DNA of 51,813 bases from Deltaproteobacteria bacterium (GCA_016218975.1 JACRCO010000032.1:1-51813), one strand, 5' to 3'. Positions 40,062-49,252 are shown, numbered from the stretch's first letter. Numbers and translations: made by a program. The notes: generated from the sequence alone by a model not told the origin.

Positions 40062-42512
40062 TTACTCGCCGCCTTTTCGGATGCCGACCCTCGGATATAG
40101 CGCCCCGGCCGCGAGGTAGAGGGCTGCGCCCGCGATCACGGTGCCGCGGAATCCCATCCACATTGCACCGACCGACGCAAGGGAAGCGCCCGCCACGGAA
40201 AAGAAGCCGTTGATCCCCCACGCGAACGGAATGGAGGAAGGCGCGGAAACCGACAGGCGGGACATGGCCGCGGGGAACGGCGCGCCCATAAGGAGGGCCG
40301 CCGGGGCAAGTGACGCCAGGAATGCGATCGTACGCAACGCCTCTCCGGAGGACAAAAGGTTATCCGCCGACAGGGAGAGGAACGTATATCCCGACAGGGT
40401 GAAAACTGCGATTGCGGGGAAAACACGCCGGCTCATCGTCCGCGGAGCATCCCACCGGCCGGACGCAGCGCTCCCCAGTCCGGAAAAGAACGCGAAGCCG
40501 CCGATCGCAGCCGTCGCGGCACGGATGGAATCGCCCAGGATCAGGATGCCGATTTTAAGCCAGGTCAGCTCGATCAGCATGTAGGCGAGCCCGAGCGCGG
40601 AAAAGTATGCGGCGAACGGCGCACCGCCGGCCGACTCCCGGAAGCGTGAGAATCCGAGGGGGGCAAGGAGGCAGACAGCGGCAAGCGCCAGCGAAACGGC
40701 AAGGGACAAAAGAAGGAACACGACGCCCCACTCCGCGAACGGAATCCACTGGCTTCCAAGTATCCGCCGAAACTCCGGAAGTTTTCCCGGCTTGAGCAGG
40801 CGGTAGAAATACGGAGAATCGTCCGTGACCGGGGAAAGGTCGAAAAAGTCGGCCGAACGATCTCCGGAATATCCTTCCATCGTCCTTTTCACGGCGGCCT
40901 GCAAAGCCCTCTCCTCTTCTCCCCCGGAAACGGATCCCCTCCCGGCAGGCCAGACCATCGAAAATCCCCTCTCCTCGCAGAACCGCCGCGCCCGGAGAAG
41001 ATCCTCCTCCGTGAACGGCGTGCGCCGTGCAAGTACGACGAAGGTCCCCCATCCCCTCGCTATAATGATCCGATCCGATGCGGGCGCCGCTCCGGAGCGT
41101 TCAAGCTCCAGCCGCACCGTCGCAAGGATCTTCACGCTTTCCCTTGGAGGCGACTTGAGCCACCCGGAAAAGGAAAGAAGCCCCCTGTCCGACAAGCGGG
41201 ACAGGGCGGAACGCACTCCTTCCCGCGTCAGGAGGAACGTCTCGCCGGTAGCGTGGATTCCCAGCGAAGTGAAGGAAGGAGACGAGATTTCCGCAGCTTC
41301 GATCAGGTCGAACCTGCCCGAATTCCTCGCGAGGAAATTTCTCGCCCCTTCGGTCCGTATCTCAGTGCCCGCCGGGGCCGGCCATCCGCCGGAGAATGCG
41401 GCAAGGTCGTTCCTGAGCAGGGATGCGAGTTCTCCCGCGGGCTCGACGACCGTTATGGAGGAGGCTCCGTTGCCTGCCGCCGCCAGGATCCCCTCGGTCC
41501 CCCTCAAACCGAATTGCAATACAGCCGGCCGTGTTACGAGGCGGTAGGCGAGCGAGGACGGGAAGTAATCGAGATAGGCGGGATAGCGTATCGACCCTTC
41601 CGCGGGTACGATCCCTCTCGCCTCCCCGTCGCAGAAAACGACCGCCTGCGGAGGGATATCCCCTGCGAACCGGAAGCTCAATCCGGGGGCGACGTGGATC
41701 CCCGGCGCGTACACCGCCCTGTAATCCCCCGACGGCCCGTAACGGGCGGCAAGCTGTCTTGCCCCCGGGAGCTTGCGCGCAACGGCCAGGTCCTTGTAAG
41801 GGGACGGCGACAATTCGGCGGGCGGAAGAAGAAGCAGGAGAAGGGAAAACCCCCAGGCGGCCCTCCGGCCCCATCGGCCCCCCCGTCGCGGTTCGCGAAG
41901 GAAGAGGAGTCCGGCGGCGAGGCATAACGCCAGGGGGATTCGCAGCAGCGATTCCGTCCGGACCAGCGGGAAAACCGCCAGCGCGATGACGGCTCCCGCC
42001 GCCGAGCCGGCGAAACTCGCAGCATAGACCGGCCCCGGCCTTCCCATCCGGAAGGAAAAGGGTACGGCGATGGCGCCGCCCGCCAGGAAGAACGGCACGG
42101 CCAACAGTATGAAAAACAGTCCGAACGCCGGCCAGGCTCCAGGCTCCCAAAGGAGCAGGAACGGATCGAACGCGATCCGTTGCGAAGCGCGGAATGCAAG
42201 ATCGAACGACGGGGCCGCAAGAATGATCAGCCAGGCGAAGACCCGGCGGGGATATTTTTCGATTCTCTCTCGCAGCAGGTGAAGGGCTACGCCGGCCGCT
42301 CCGAAACCGAGCATCGCCTGGGACACTATCATCGGGACGAAATGCGGCCAGAACCGGATGGACAGGAGCCGGATAAGGAATATCTCGTCCGCCAGCGCAG
42401 CAGCCGACAGGAGAAAGACGGCGTGTATAACTCCCCGGTGGGACTTCTCCTCAGTGTCCAAGGAGGCGGACGAAGGCGACGGGCAGGACGTTTCGCTGGC
42501 TGATGTTTCCAT
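40062..42512 (-). CDS. Spermidine-synthase-like multipass membrane protein
   Basis: An 816-aa protein with three parts: an N-terminal membrane block (about residues 28-245, seven or so helices), a soluble SpeE-like methyltransferase-fold domain (about 260-540), and a C-terminal membrane block (about 560-810, seven or so helices). The soluble part keeps the Rossmann outline (VLQFGLRGTEGILAAAGNGASSITVVEP, then FLARNSGRFDLIEAAEIS, LTREGVRSALSRLSDRGLLSFSGW). The Asp-x-x-Asp catalytic segment of true spermidine synthases is replaced by EAAEIS, so polyamine synthesis is unlikely. The start ATG overlaps pcm by 62 bp but has GAGAAGGG at correct spacing. Role unknown; a transporter or lipid-related function is possible. 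Confidence 0.75.
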   Translation of the reverse strand: METSASETSCPSPSSASLDTEEKSHRGVIHAVFLLSAAALADEIFLIRLLSIRFWPHFVPMIVSQAMLGFGAAGVALHLLRERIEKYPRRVFAWLIILAAPSFDLAFRASQRIAFDPFLLLWEPGAWPAFGLFFILLAVPFFLAGGAIAVPFSFRMGRPGPVYAASFAGSAAGAVIALAVFPLVRTESLLRIPLALCLAAGLLFLREPRRGGRWGRRAAWGFSLLLLLLPPAELSPSPYKDLAVARKLPGARQLAARYGPSGDYRAVYAPGIHVAPGLSFRFAGDIPPQAVVFCDGEARGIVPAEGSIRYPAYLDYFPSSLAYRLVTRPAVLQFGLRGTEGILAAAGNGASSITVVEPAGELASLLRNDLAAFSGGWPAPAGTEIRTEGARNFLARNSGRFDLIEAAEISSPSFTSLGIHATGETFLLTREGVRSALSRLSDRGLLSFSGWLKSPPRESVKILATVRLELERSGAAPASDRIIIARGWGTFVVLARRTPFTEEDLLRARRFCEERGFSMVWPAGRGSVSGGEEERALQAAVKRTMEGYSGDRSADFFDLSPVTDDSPYFYRLLKPGKLPEFRRILGSQWIPFAEWGVVFLLLSLAVSLALAAVCLLAPLGFSRFRESAGGAPFAAYFSALGLAYMLIELTWLKIGILILGDSIRAATAAIGGFAFFSGLGSAASGRWDAPRTMSRRVFPAIAVFTLSGYTFLSLSADNLLSSGEALRTIAFLASLAPAALLMGAPFPAAMSRLSVSAPSSIPFAWGINGFFSVAGASLASVGAMWMGFRGTVIAGAALYLAAGALYPRVGIRKGGE

Positions 42513-43173
42513 CGCTGCCCTTCTCGATGAATACCAGGTTCTGCGTCAGGAAGGGGCCCCCGACCGGCATGACCATCCTGCCGCCGTTCTTCAACTGGCG
42601 TAGAAGCGGCGGAGGAATGTGGCCGCCTGCGCAGGTCACGATTATCGCGTCGAAGGGGGATTTCTCCTCCCACCCGTAATATCCGTCGCCCTGCCGGACG
42701 TGGACGTTGCCGTATCCCGGGGCGGCCAGGGCGGCCCTGCTGCGCGAGGCCAGCGATTCGAAGATTTCGACGGAGTAAACTTCCGCCGCGATTTTCGCGG
42801 CGACCGCCGCCTGGTATCCCGAGCCGGTGCCTACCTCAAGGACGCGGTCCGTCGGTTTCAGACGCAGGATTTCGGTCATGAACCCCACGATATAGGGTTG
42901 CGAGATGGTCTGGCCTTCCCCGATGGGCAAAGGACGCGGATAGTATGCGCGGGAGCGGTACTCGCCGGGCACGAAGAGGTGTCGGGGAACCTCGCTCATC
43001 GCCTGCAGCACGCGCGGATCGGCGATCCCGCCGCCCCGGATCTGATCCCTCACCATGGCCAGGCGTTCGGCCGCGTACTGATCGTCTCCCCCCCACAGGC
43101 ACGGGGGAAATTGAAGGGACACGGCCAACAGAATAAATATAAACCGGTGGATGAATGACATAATATCGCTCAT
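42451..43173 (-). CDS. pcm: Protein-L-isoaspartate O-methyltransferase, exported form
   Basis: Repairs proteins by methylating L-isoaspartyl residues with SAM. The catalytic part (about 38-240) has MVRDQIRGGGIADPRVLQAM, the substrate-loop GEGQTISQPYIV, and SAM motif I LEVGTGSGYQAAVAA (about 112). In front lies a signal peptide (SFIHRFIFILLAVSLQFPPCLWG), so the enzyme is predicted to be periplasmic or membrane-tethered, as in some other Proteobacteria. An ATG at 43161 is an equally possible start. It is between the Lon-like protease and the membrane SpeE-like gene. Confidence 0.9.
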   Translation of the reverse strand: MSDIMSFIHRFIFILLAVSLQFPPCLWGGDDQYAAERLAMVRDQIRGGGIADPRVLQAMSEVPRHLFVPGEYRSRAYYPRPLPIGEGQTISQPYIVGFMTEILRLKPTDRVLEVGTGSGYQAAVAAKIAAEVYSVEIFESLASRSRAALAAPGYGNVHVRQGDGYYGWEEKSPFDAIIVTCAGGHIPPPLLRQLKNGGRMVMPVGGPFLTQNLVFIEKGSDGNISQRNVLPVAFVRLLGH

Positions 43174-43182
43174 TCGGATTCA

Positions 43183-43212
43183 GCGGGCACCCCGCCTCGG
43201 CGGCTCGCCCGC
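43183..43212 (-). terminator. GC-rich hairpin between lon-like gene and pcm
   Basis: GCGGGC (43183-43188) pairs with GCCCGC (43207-43212), with an inner CCGCC/GGCGG. It lies just after the protease stop codon on the minus strand. No T run follows, so it is either a weak terminator or an mRNA stability element that separates expression of the two genes. Confidence 0.4.
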
Positions 43213-43236
43213 AGTTTTAGTTTTTAACGAGTTTTT

Positions 43237-45657
43237 CTAATCCTCTTTCTTGTCTTTCCTCTCCGCCTCGCCTTCCTTTTTTACGGCCTCGCGCAGCTCC
43301 GTCAGCCGGTCTTCCACCTTTCGGTTCATCGTGCCTTCCGGGTACTTCCCGCCCGCATCAGCTTCCCCGGCCCGGATTCCGGCCAGTATTTCGATTCCCT
43401 CTTCCACGTGCCCGATGGCGTGGATCCGGAATTTTCCCTGCGCGACGGCATCGACGACCTCTTTTTTCAACATCAGGTTCCTTACGTTCCGCTCCGGAAT
43501 TATCACCCCCTGCCCGCCGGTGAGCCCCCGCAGGGAGCACAGGTCGAAGAATCCCTCTATCTTCTCGTTCACCCCCCCCACGGGCTGCACTCCCCCGTTC
43601 TGGTCCATGGAGCCGGTGACCGCCACCCCCTGCCGGATCGGCACTCCCGCGATCGCGCTCACAAGCGAATAGAGCTCGGCGCACGTGGCGCTGTCGCCTT
43701 CGATCATCCCGTAGAGCTGCTCGAACGTGATCGACGCCGACAGGCTGATCGGCCGTCTCGCGGCGTACCTGCTACCGAGGTAATTGGAAAGGATGAGAAT
43801 CGCTTTCTCATGGATCTTTCCCGAAAGCTTCGTTTCGCGCTCTATGTTCACCACGCCCGCTTTCCCCGTATAGACTGCGGTGGTGATCCTGGAAGGGCTG
43901 CCGAACCTGTAGTCCCCGGTGTCAAGGACGGCAAGCCCGTTCACCTGCCCCACCCGCTCCCCCGAAGTTTCGACGATGAGCGACCCTTCCGCCATCATCT
44001 CGCGCATCCTGTCCTCGACCCTGCTGTGGCGGTAGATCTTCTCGCCGAGCGCCTTCTCCACGTGTTCCCCGGTGACGATGTCGGCGTCTTCCTTTTTCGC
44101 CCAATAGTGCGATTCACGTATCAGGTTGGAGACGTCGCTGAACTTCGAAGAAAGCTTCTCCTGGTGCTCCGCCAGCCGCGACCCGAACTCGACGACACGG
44201 GCCACGCCCGAGGGATCGAAGGGAAGCAGGTGCTCCTCTCCCGTCTTCGAGGCGACGAACCCGGCGTACTTCAGGATATTCCCGTCGTTGCGGTCCATGC
44301 GGTTGTCGAAGTCCGCCTTCACCTTGAAGAGCTCGCGGTATTCCTCGTCCAGGTTGTACAGGATGGTGTAGATCTCCGGGCTTCCGATCAGGATGACTTT
44401 CACGTTCAGCGGGATCGGCTCCGGTTTCATGGCCGACGTTGTGATGAGGCGGTACTGCTCCCACACGTCTTCGACCCTCACCTCGGAATTCTTTATCGCG
44501 CGCTTGAGCGATTCGTATGAGAAGAGGTTCCGGAGGAGGTCCAGGGCGTTCACGACGAGATATCCGCCGTTGGCCTTGTGCAGGGAGCCGGCCTTGATCA
44601 TCGTGAAATCGGTGATGGCGGCGCCGAGCTGCAGCTTGTGCTCGAGGCGTCCGAAGAGGTTGTAATAGGTGGGGTTGCTTTCGAAGACGCACGGACTCCC
44701 TGCAGCGTTCCCGTTGTTCACAAGGACGTTCACGGCGTATCTCGTGTAACTCGGCTCCTCCTTCTGCATCTTCAGGAAAGGGAGGGGCGGGGCGGGCTGT
44801 TCCTCCGCCTGCGCCTTGAAGTCGTCGATGTTGCCGAGGATGTTCTCCTGCGCGGAGTCCAGGTATGAGATAAGTTTCGAGTTGTTCGGGTACCTGGACT
44901 TGATGTCCTCGATCAGGTGCCCCAGTACGGACAGCGCCGCGAACCGTTCGAGCTCGTTAAGCTTCTCACCGGTCGCCTTCTCCTCCTTTTTCACGAGCCG
45001 GATCGCATCGTCCATCTTCTCCTGGATCATACGGCCGTTCTCCCGGAGCTCTTCCTTCCGTTGATGCTCCAGGGAGTTGTATTCCTCCTCCGTGATCGGT
45101 TCGCCCGAGGCGCCTATCGCGACGATGGAGAATCCGCCCATAGCCGACTTGATCCGGAAACCCTTCGATTCAGCCTCGCGTTCGATCGCCCCGAATTCTT
45201 CCTTCTGCTTCGCCTGGAATTCCTCGGTCACGGCGCTCCGCCGCCTCTTGTATTCCTTCGACTCGAACACCCGGGGGATCTCCGTCTTCAGGAAGGCGAT
45301 GAGCTCTTGCATGTCCTTCTGGAATTCGGCCCCGCGCCCCGGCTCGAGCCAGATGGCGATCGGCTCGCCGGTCTCCCGGAAATTGTTGACGTAGCACCAG
45401 TCGGGGGGAACGATCTCCTTCTCCGCCTTGCGGGAAATGAAAGTGCGGATCGCCGATGCCTTGCCCGTACCGCTTTCCCCGAGAGCGTAGATGTTGAATC
45501 CGTCGCTGTGCAGGTTCAGCCCGAAATCGATCGCGTCGATCGCGCGCTTCTGGCCGATGATCCCTGCCAGGGGGGGCAGGTTCGCGGTCGTCCTGAAGGG
45601 CAGCGACGAGGTGTCGCACCGCCTGTAGAGTTCGTCCGGCGTGAGGCTCTTTGCCAT
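43237..45657 (-). CDS. LonB-like ATP-dependent serine protease
   Basis: An 806-aa AAA+ protease of the Lon family (S16) lacking the classical Lon N-terminal domain, like bacterial LonB-type proteins with an AAA_32 domain. Walker A is GESGTGKAS (about 59-67). A coiled-coil-rich insertion (about 125-260) follows, then the ATPase core with HKANGGYLVV. The protease domain has Ser656 in GDSATCAE and Lys699 in NEKIEGFFD; the 43-residue distance equals that between Ser679 and Lys722 of E. coli Lon. The C-terminus is highly charged (EAERKDKKED). It probably degrades misfolded proteins in the cytoplasm. A strong hairpin lies between it and the upstream Cache-protein gene. Confidence 0.92.
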   Translation of the reverse strand: MAKSLTPDELYRRCDTSSLPFRTTANLPPLAGIIGQKRAIDAIDFGLNLHSDGFNIYALGESGTGKASAIRTFISRKAEKEIVPPDWCYVNNFRETGEPIAIWLEPGRGAEFQKDMQELIAFLKTEIPRVFESKEYKRRRSAVTEEFQAKQKEEFGAIEREAESKGFRIKSAMGGFSIVAIGASGEPITEEEYNSLEHQRKEELRENGRMIQEKMDDAIRLVKKEEKATGEKLNELERFAALSVLGHLIEDIKSRYPNNSKLISYLDSAQENILGNIDDFKAQAEEQPAPPLPFLKMQKEEPSYTRYAVNVLVNNGNAAGSPCVFESNPTYYNLFGRLEHKLQLGAAITDFTMIKAGSLHKANGGYLVVNALDLLRNLFSYESLKRAIKNSEVRVEDVWEQYRLITTSAMKPEPIPLNVKVILIGSPEIYTILYNLDEEYRELFKVKADFDNRMDRNDGNILKYAGFVASKTGEEHLLPFDPSGVARVVEFGSRLAEHQEKLSSKFSDVSNLIRESHYWAKKEDADIVTGEHVEKALGEKIYRHSRVEDRMREMMAEGSLIVETSGERVGQVNGLAVLDTGDYRFGSPSRITTAVYTGKAGVVNIERETKLSGKIHEKAILILSNYLGSRYAARRPISLSASITFEQLYGMIEGDSATCAELYSLVSAIAGVPIRQGVAVTGSMDQNGGVQPVGGVNEKIEGFFDLCSLRGLTGGQGVIIPERNVRNLMLKKEVVDAVAQGKFRIHAIGHVEEGIEILAGIRAGEADAGGKYPEGTMNRKVEDRLTELREAVKKEGEAERKDKKED

Positions 45658-45673
45658 CGTTGTCTCCCGAAGC

Positions 45674-45706
45674 GCGGGGCCGGCCTTTAAAAAACGCCGG
45701 CCCCGC
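45674..45706 (-). other. Strong 11-bp-stem hairpin upstream of the Lon-like gene
   Basis: GCGGGGCCGGC and GCCGGCCCCGC (45674-45684, 45696-45706) pair perfectly around an 11-nt loop that includes a T run on the minus strand. It lies 10 bp after the Cache-protein stop and 16 bp before the protease ATG. It may be a terminator for the upstream gene or limit protease translation. Confidence 0.5.
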
Positions 45707-45715
45707 CGCGAAATC

Positions 45716-46183
45716 CTATTCCCAGATCCCCGCGCCCGCCAGCAGGTCCTTTCCGGGTACGCGGTAGATGAAGCTGATCTTCTTCCTCGGCTTCGGATCG
45801 CCGGGGTTCATCCACATGTAATCTACCCATCCCTCGCCCTTGGCCTTGGCGAGATCCACGAACTCCTTGAAGAGGAGTTTCCCGGGTTCCCCCTTGTCCT
45901 TCCTGTCGAGCAGGTTCTGCCCGATCAGCGCCGGACTCATCGGATGGGCGAGCATCTTTCCGTCAAGATCCATGAGGAACACGTACGTGTCCTTCCAAAC
46001 GAACTTTCCCTGCTTGTTGTTGATCTCCTTTACCGCATCGTCCAGCCCCTTCTCGTTGATCATCATCGCGGCTTCCTTCGTCTTCGCCACGCATTCATCC
46101 TTCGTGGCGCTGTCTGCCAGGGCTCCGGCGGCAAGGAACAGACCGAACACCATCACCAGCATCGTCACGGCGGCCTTTCTCAT
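45716..46183 (-). CDS. Secreted single-Cache-domain protein
   Basis: A 155-aa exported protein. The signal peptide is MRKAAVTMLVMVFGLFLAAGALA. The mature part (DECVAKTKEAAMMINEKGLDDAVKEINNKQGKFVWKDTYVFLMDLDGKMLAHPMSPALIGQNLLDRKD...) is an sCache_2 domain, as found in sensor ectodomains, here without any attached signalling domain. The segment YVFLMDLDGKMLAHP and the C-terminal YRVPGKDLLAGAGIW are characteristic. It may be a periplasmic ligand-binding partner of a receptor. The ATG has GGAGGAA upstream. Confidence 0.87.
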   Translation of the reverse strand: MRKAAVTMLVMVFGLFLAAGALADSATKDECVAKTKEAAMMINEKGLDDAVKEINNKQGKFVWKDTYVFLMDLDGKMLAHPMSPALIGQNLLDRKDKGEPGKLLFKEFVDLAKAKGEGWVDYMWMNPGDPKPRKKISFIYRVPGKDLLAGAGIWE

Positions 46184-46284
46184 GGGTTCCTCCCTGGAAT
46201 TTCCTTCATCCTTTCGTTTGTTCGATTTCTCACTACGCGGCCCCATGCGACACGTTCGCGGATCTCCCCCGACCACCCCCTTCC

Positions 46285-47589
46285 CTACTCAGGATATGGA
46301 TAATAAACGTAGAATGAAAGAGCGAGCGCCGCCAATACCCACATGCCGGCGGTCACCTCCCGGCTGCGCCCCGAGAGCGCCTTGATCACAGGGTATGCCA
46401 TCAGGCCCGCCGTCATCCCGACGCCGATGTTGTAGGTGAAGCTCATAAGCACGATCGTCAGGAACGCCGGTATCGATTCGGTGTAGTCCGAAAAGTCGAT
46501 CCTCGCGATCGGCGCGATCATGAACACCCCGATGACTATGAGAACCGCTCCATACGCATGGGGAGGAACGGCGGTAAGCAGGGGCGCGAAGAAGAGGGAC
46601 AGAAGAAACAGGAACGCCACGACCAGCGCCGTGAACCCGGTCCTTCCCCCCTCTTCTATCCCCGCTGCGGATTCGATGAAGGCCCCGGTAGTGGTCGTTC
46701 CCAGCAAGGGGGCGGCGGTCGTGGCGAGGGCATCCGCAAGCATCGGCTTCTCGATGTCCGGCAGGTTTCCTTTTTCGTCCAGCAGCCCCGCACGGGCGGA
46801 CAGGCCGATCAGCGTTCCGACCGTGTCCACGAAGGCCATCACGAACATCGTCAGCACTATGGGAAAAAAGCGGAAACTCAACGCTCCCCGGATATCGAGC
46901 TGGAGCAGTATCGGACGGGGATAGGGAGGAAGGCCGATCCATTCTCCGGGGACCGGAGAGACTTTCCAAAGGAACGACAGGAACGTGGCCGCGAGAAGGC
47001 CTATCACGATTGCGCCCCGTATCCGCCGGATCATCATCAGCACGATCGCGAGAAACGTGAACAGCGCGAGAAGCGGTGCAGGCTGGGCAAGATTTCCCAG
47101 GGCGACGGGGGCGCCGGGGACGCCCAGGCGCACCCAGCCGGTTTCGTTGAGGCCGATGAAGGTCATGAAGAGGCCGATTCCCGCCGCGAAGCTGAATTTC
47201 AGCGTCTGCGGAAGCGCATCGGCCAGCCAGCTCCTTACCTTCAAGACCGTCAGCAGGGTGAACAGGACGCCCGCTACGAACACGGCGCCCAGCGCCGTTT
47301 GCCAGGAATACCCCAGCACCTTCACGACAGTGTAGGCGACGAATGCGTTCTCCCCCATGTAAGGAGCGATGGCGAACGGGCGCTTCGCGTATAGCCCCAT
47401 CACGACGGTGCCGAAGACCGCGGAAACGATCGTCGCAACCATCGACGGGCCCTTCGGAATGCCGGCCGCCGCGAGGATAGCCGGATTCACGATGACTATG
47501 TACGACATGGTAAGGAAAGTCGAAATTCCGGCGAGCGTCTCCCGGCGGTATCCGGTTCCGTGGCGGGAAAACTCGAAGTAATCCTTCAT
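46285..47589 (-). CDS. NCS2 permease, AzgA/adenine-guanine-hypoxanthine type
   Basis: An inner-membrane purine-base importer, 434 aa with 12 or more membrane segments. The N-terminus FEFSRHGTGYRRETLAGISTFLTMSYIVIVNPAIL matches the AzgA-like family, as does PYMGENAFVAYTVV (about 75) and the GTTTTGAFIESAAGIEEGGRTGFTALVVA motif (about 312). The substrate is probably adenine or guanine/hypoxanthine. The ATG at 47589 has GGAAGGA upstream; the upstream in-frame codons lack support. No purine riboswitch was recognised in the 90-bp leader. Confidence 0.93.
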   Translation of the reverse strand: MKDYFEFSRHGTGYRRETLAGISTFLTMSYIVIVNPAILAAAGIPKGPSMVATIVSAVFGTVVMGLYAKRPFAIAPYMGENAFVAYTVVKVLGYSWQTALGAVFVAGVLFTLLTVLKVRSWLADALPQTLKFSFAAGIGLFMTFIGLNETGWVRLGVPGAPVALGNLAQPAPLLALFTFLAIVLMMIRRIRGAIVIGLLAATFLSFLWKVSPVPGEWIGLPPYPRPILLQLDIRGALSFRFFPIVLTMFVMAFVDTVGTLIGLSARAGLLDEKGNLPDIEKPMLADALATTAAPLLGTTTTGAFIESAAGIEEGGRTGFTALVVAFLFLLSLFFAPLLTAVPPHAYGAVLIVIGVFMIAPIARIDFSDYTESIPAFLTIVLMSFTYNIGVGMTAGLMAYPVIKALSGRSREVTAGMWVLAALALSFYVYYPYPE

Positions 47590-47678
47590 TCGGATCCTTC
47601 CCGGAATCGCGTATGGCAACCGCGCGCGGCGTCAGGCAGATACGAAAATGTACCACAAGGCACCGGTTCGGGATAAGT

Positions 47679-48506
47679 TCAACTCTTTCGGCGGGCTGTT
47701 CGCCTGCCGGCGGGATCGTACGAATTGTCCTGTTCCTCAGGCCTCCTCTCACGCTCCCTTAACCTCATCACCCGGAAGCTTTCCGCGTACATAGGCCGCG
47801 AAACGCGGCCCGGGCGGCCTCCGCCGCCGCGCCGCCCCGCGCTCTTCGAGTTCCGCGCCTCCGCGCCCGCCCAATCCCGGATCCTGCTCGATGGATCCCA
47901 TCCGTTCAACTGGCTGGCGTGCGCTTTCAGCGCCTCGATCTTCGTGTCGATCGTGGCCGAGATGTCGACCCAGGTGTTCGGCGACTGCGTGGAGCATACG
48001 TAAACGGCCTGGACGCGGTGCGGTTTCCCCTTGCCCGGCCATAGAAGCTCCATTTCCGAAGCGGGAAAGACCGCTTCGAGCGCGGCCACTCCCGCCGCCC
48101 GGTGGTCCGGGTGGTTTATATAGCGGTCGTCGAAGAACCAGGCCTGGGGATCGCCGCAGATCACGGCCTCGGGCCGGAACTTCCGAATCTGCCGCACCAG
48201 TTCCTTGCGAAGATCCAGGGTCGGTATAAGGCCGCAGTCGTCCTGCCTTAAAAAGACTACGTTCCTCACTCCGAGGATCCGCGCCGAGGCGCGAGCCTCC
48301 TTCTCGCGCAGGCGGGCGAGCGTTCCGGGGGTAAACACCGCATCGTGCGTCCCGGCGTTTCCGCTGGTCAGCAGCACAAGGGTCACTTCGCAACCGGCTC
48401 TCGCCCACCGCGCGATCGTCCCGGCGACCATGAATTCCGCGTCATCGGGATGGGCGAAGATCCCCATCGCCGAATCGGGAACGTATTCCGAATCGTATTT
48501 CATCAT
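47679..48506 (-). CDS. PIG-L/LmbE family deacetylase
   Basis: A zinc-dependent N-acetyl hydrolase of the GlcNAc-PI de-N-acetylase superfamily, 275 aa. The metal site motif AHPDDAEF (about 18) and the second motif HPDHR (about 128) are present. The opening of the fold, LVLLTSGNAGTHDAVFTPGTLARLREKEARASARILGV, is typical. Substrates of such enzymes include glycoconjugates, bacillithiol or mycothiol precursors and antibiotics; none can be chosen here. The ATG at 48506 has GAGGAG upstream (the next codon is also ATG). The C-terminal 40 residues are Arg-rich and unusual. Confidence 0.88.
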   Translation of the reverse strand: MMKYDSEYVPDSAMGIFAHPDDAEFMVAGTIARWARAGCEVTLVLLTSGNAGTHDAVFTPGTLARLREKEARASARILGVRNVVFLRQDDCGLIPTLDLRKELVRQIRKFRPEAVICGDPQAWFFDDRYINHPDHRAAGVAALEAVFPASEMELLWPGKGKPHRVQAVYVCSTQSPNTWVDISATIDTKIEALKAHASQLNGWDPSSRIRDWAGAEARNSKSAGRRGGGGRPGRVSRPMYAESFRVMRLRERERRPEEQDNSYDPAGRRTARRKS

Positions 48507-48619
48507 GCGGCTCCTCTCGAAATTCAGATGCGCAGAGGCACTCTCCGGATTTAACCCGCTTTTCCCACCCGGATCAATTCCTTGAGAAACCTTGTCCACC
48601 GATACGCACTCTTAAAAGC

Positions 48620-49252
48620 ATGAATGCACGCGTGATGTTCGTAACGCTTACCATATCCCTGGTTGCCGCGGCGATCGCGTCCGCCGCAGGGAAAGAGCCG
48701 GCCGGGGAGGCACGGCCCCTCGAAAAGGCGACGTTCGCCGGCGGATGCTTCTGGTGCATGGAGCACCCTTTCGACGAACTGGAAGGAGTCGTTTCGGTCA
48801 CCTCCGGATACACGGGCGGCACGAAGAAGAATCCCACCTACGAAGAAGTGTCCGGCGGCGGAACCGGACACGCGGAATCGGTCCTTATTGTGTTCGATCC
48901 GTCCCGCATAGGCTACCGAAAGCTGCTGGATGTCTTCTGGCGAAACATCGACCCGGTCGCGGTCGATCGGCAGTTCTGCGACTCGGGCAGGCAATACAGG
49001 TCCGCGATTTTCTACCATGGGGAGGAACAGAAGAGCCTTGCCGAGGAATCCAGGCGTGAACTGGAGAAAATGGAGCAATTCCAGGGAGTAATCGCGACGG
49101 AAATCGCGCAGGCATCGGATTTCTACCCCGCGGAGGATTACCATCAGCATTACTATAAGAAAAACCCGATACGGTACAGGTTTTACCGTGCGACCTGCGG
49201 CCGCGACCAACGGCTCAAGGAAATCTGGGGAAAGGCGCCGAACGATAAATAA
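48620..49252 (+). CDS. msrA: Peptide-methionine (S)-S-oxide reductase, exported form
   Basis: Reduces methionine-S-sulfoxide in proteins. The 210-aa protein starts with a signal peptide (MFVTLTISLVAAAIASAAG), so the mature enzyme should act in the periplasm. The catalytic motif GGCFWCMEHPF (about 41-51), the GYTGG segment, GTGHAESV (His and Glu of the active site) and FYPAEDYHQHYYKKNP are all present. The gene is plus-strand and divergent from the PIG-L gene. No promoter could be assigned with confidence. Confidence 0.95.
   Translation: MNARVMFVTLTISLVAAAIASAAGKEPAGEARPLEKATFAGGCFWCMEHPFDELEGVVSVTSGYTGGTKKNPTYEEVSGGGTGHAESVLIVFDPSRIGYRKLLDVFWRNIDPVAVDRQFCDSGRQYRSAIFYHGEEQKSLAEESRRELEKMEQFQGVIATEIAQASDFYPAEDYHQHYYKKNPIRYRFYRATCGRDQRLKEIWGKAPNDK

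Noticed and set aside
47590-47678. Possible purine riboswitch before the NCS2 permease
   Set aside because: The short leader does not show the three-helix junction or conserved loop sequences of a purine riboswitch.
47679-47800. Frameshift at the C-terminus of the PIG-L protein
   Set aside because: The Arg-rich tail looked odd, but the expected YAESFRVMRL segment is in the main frame, so the gene is intact.
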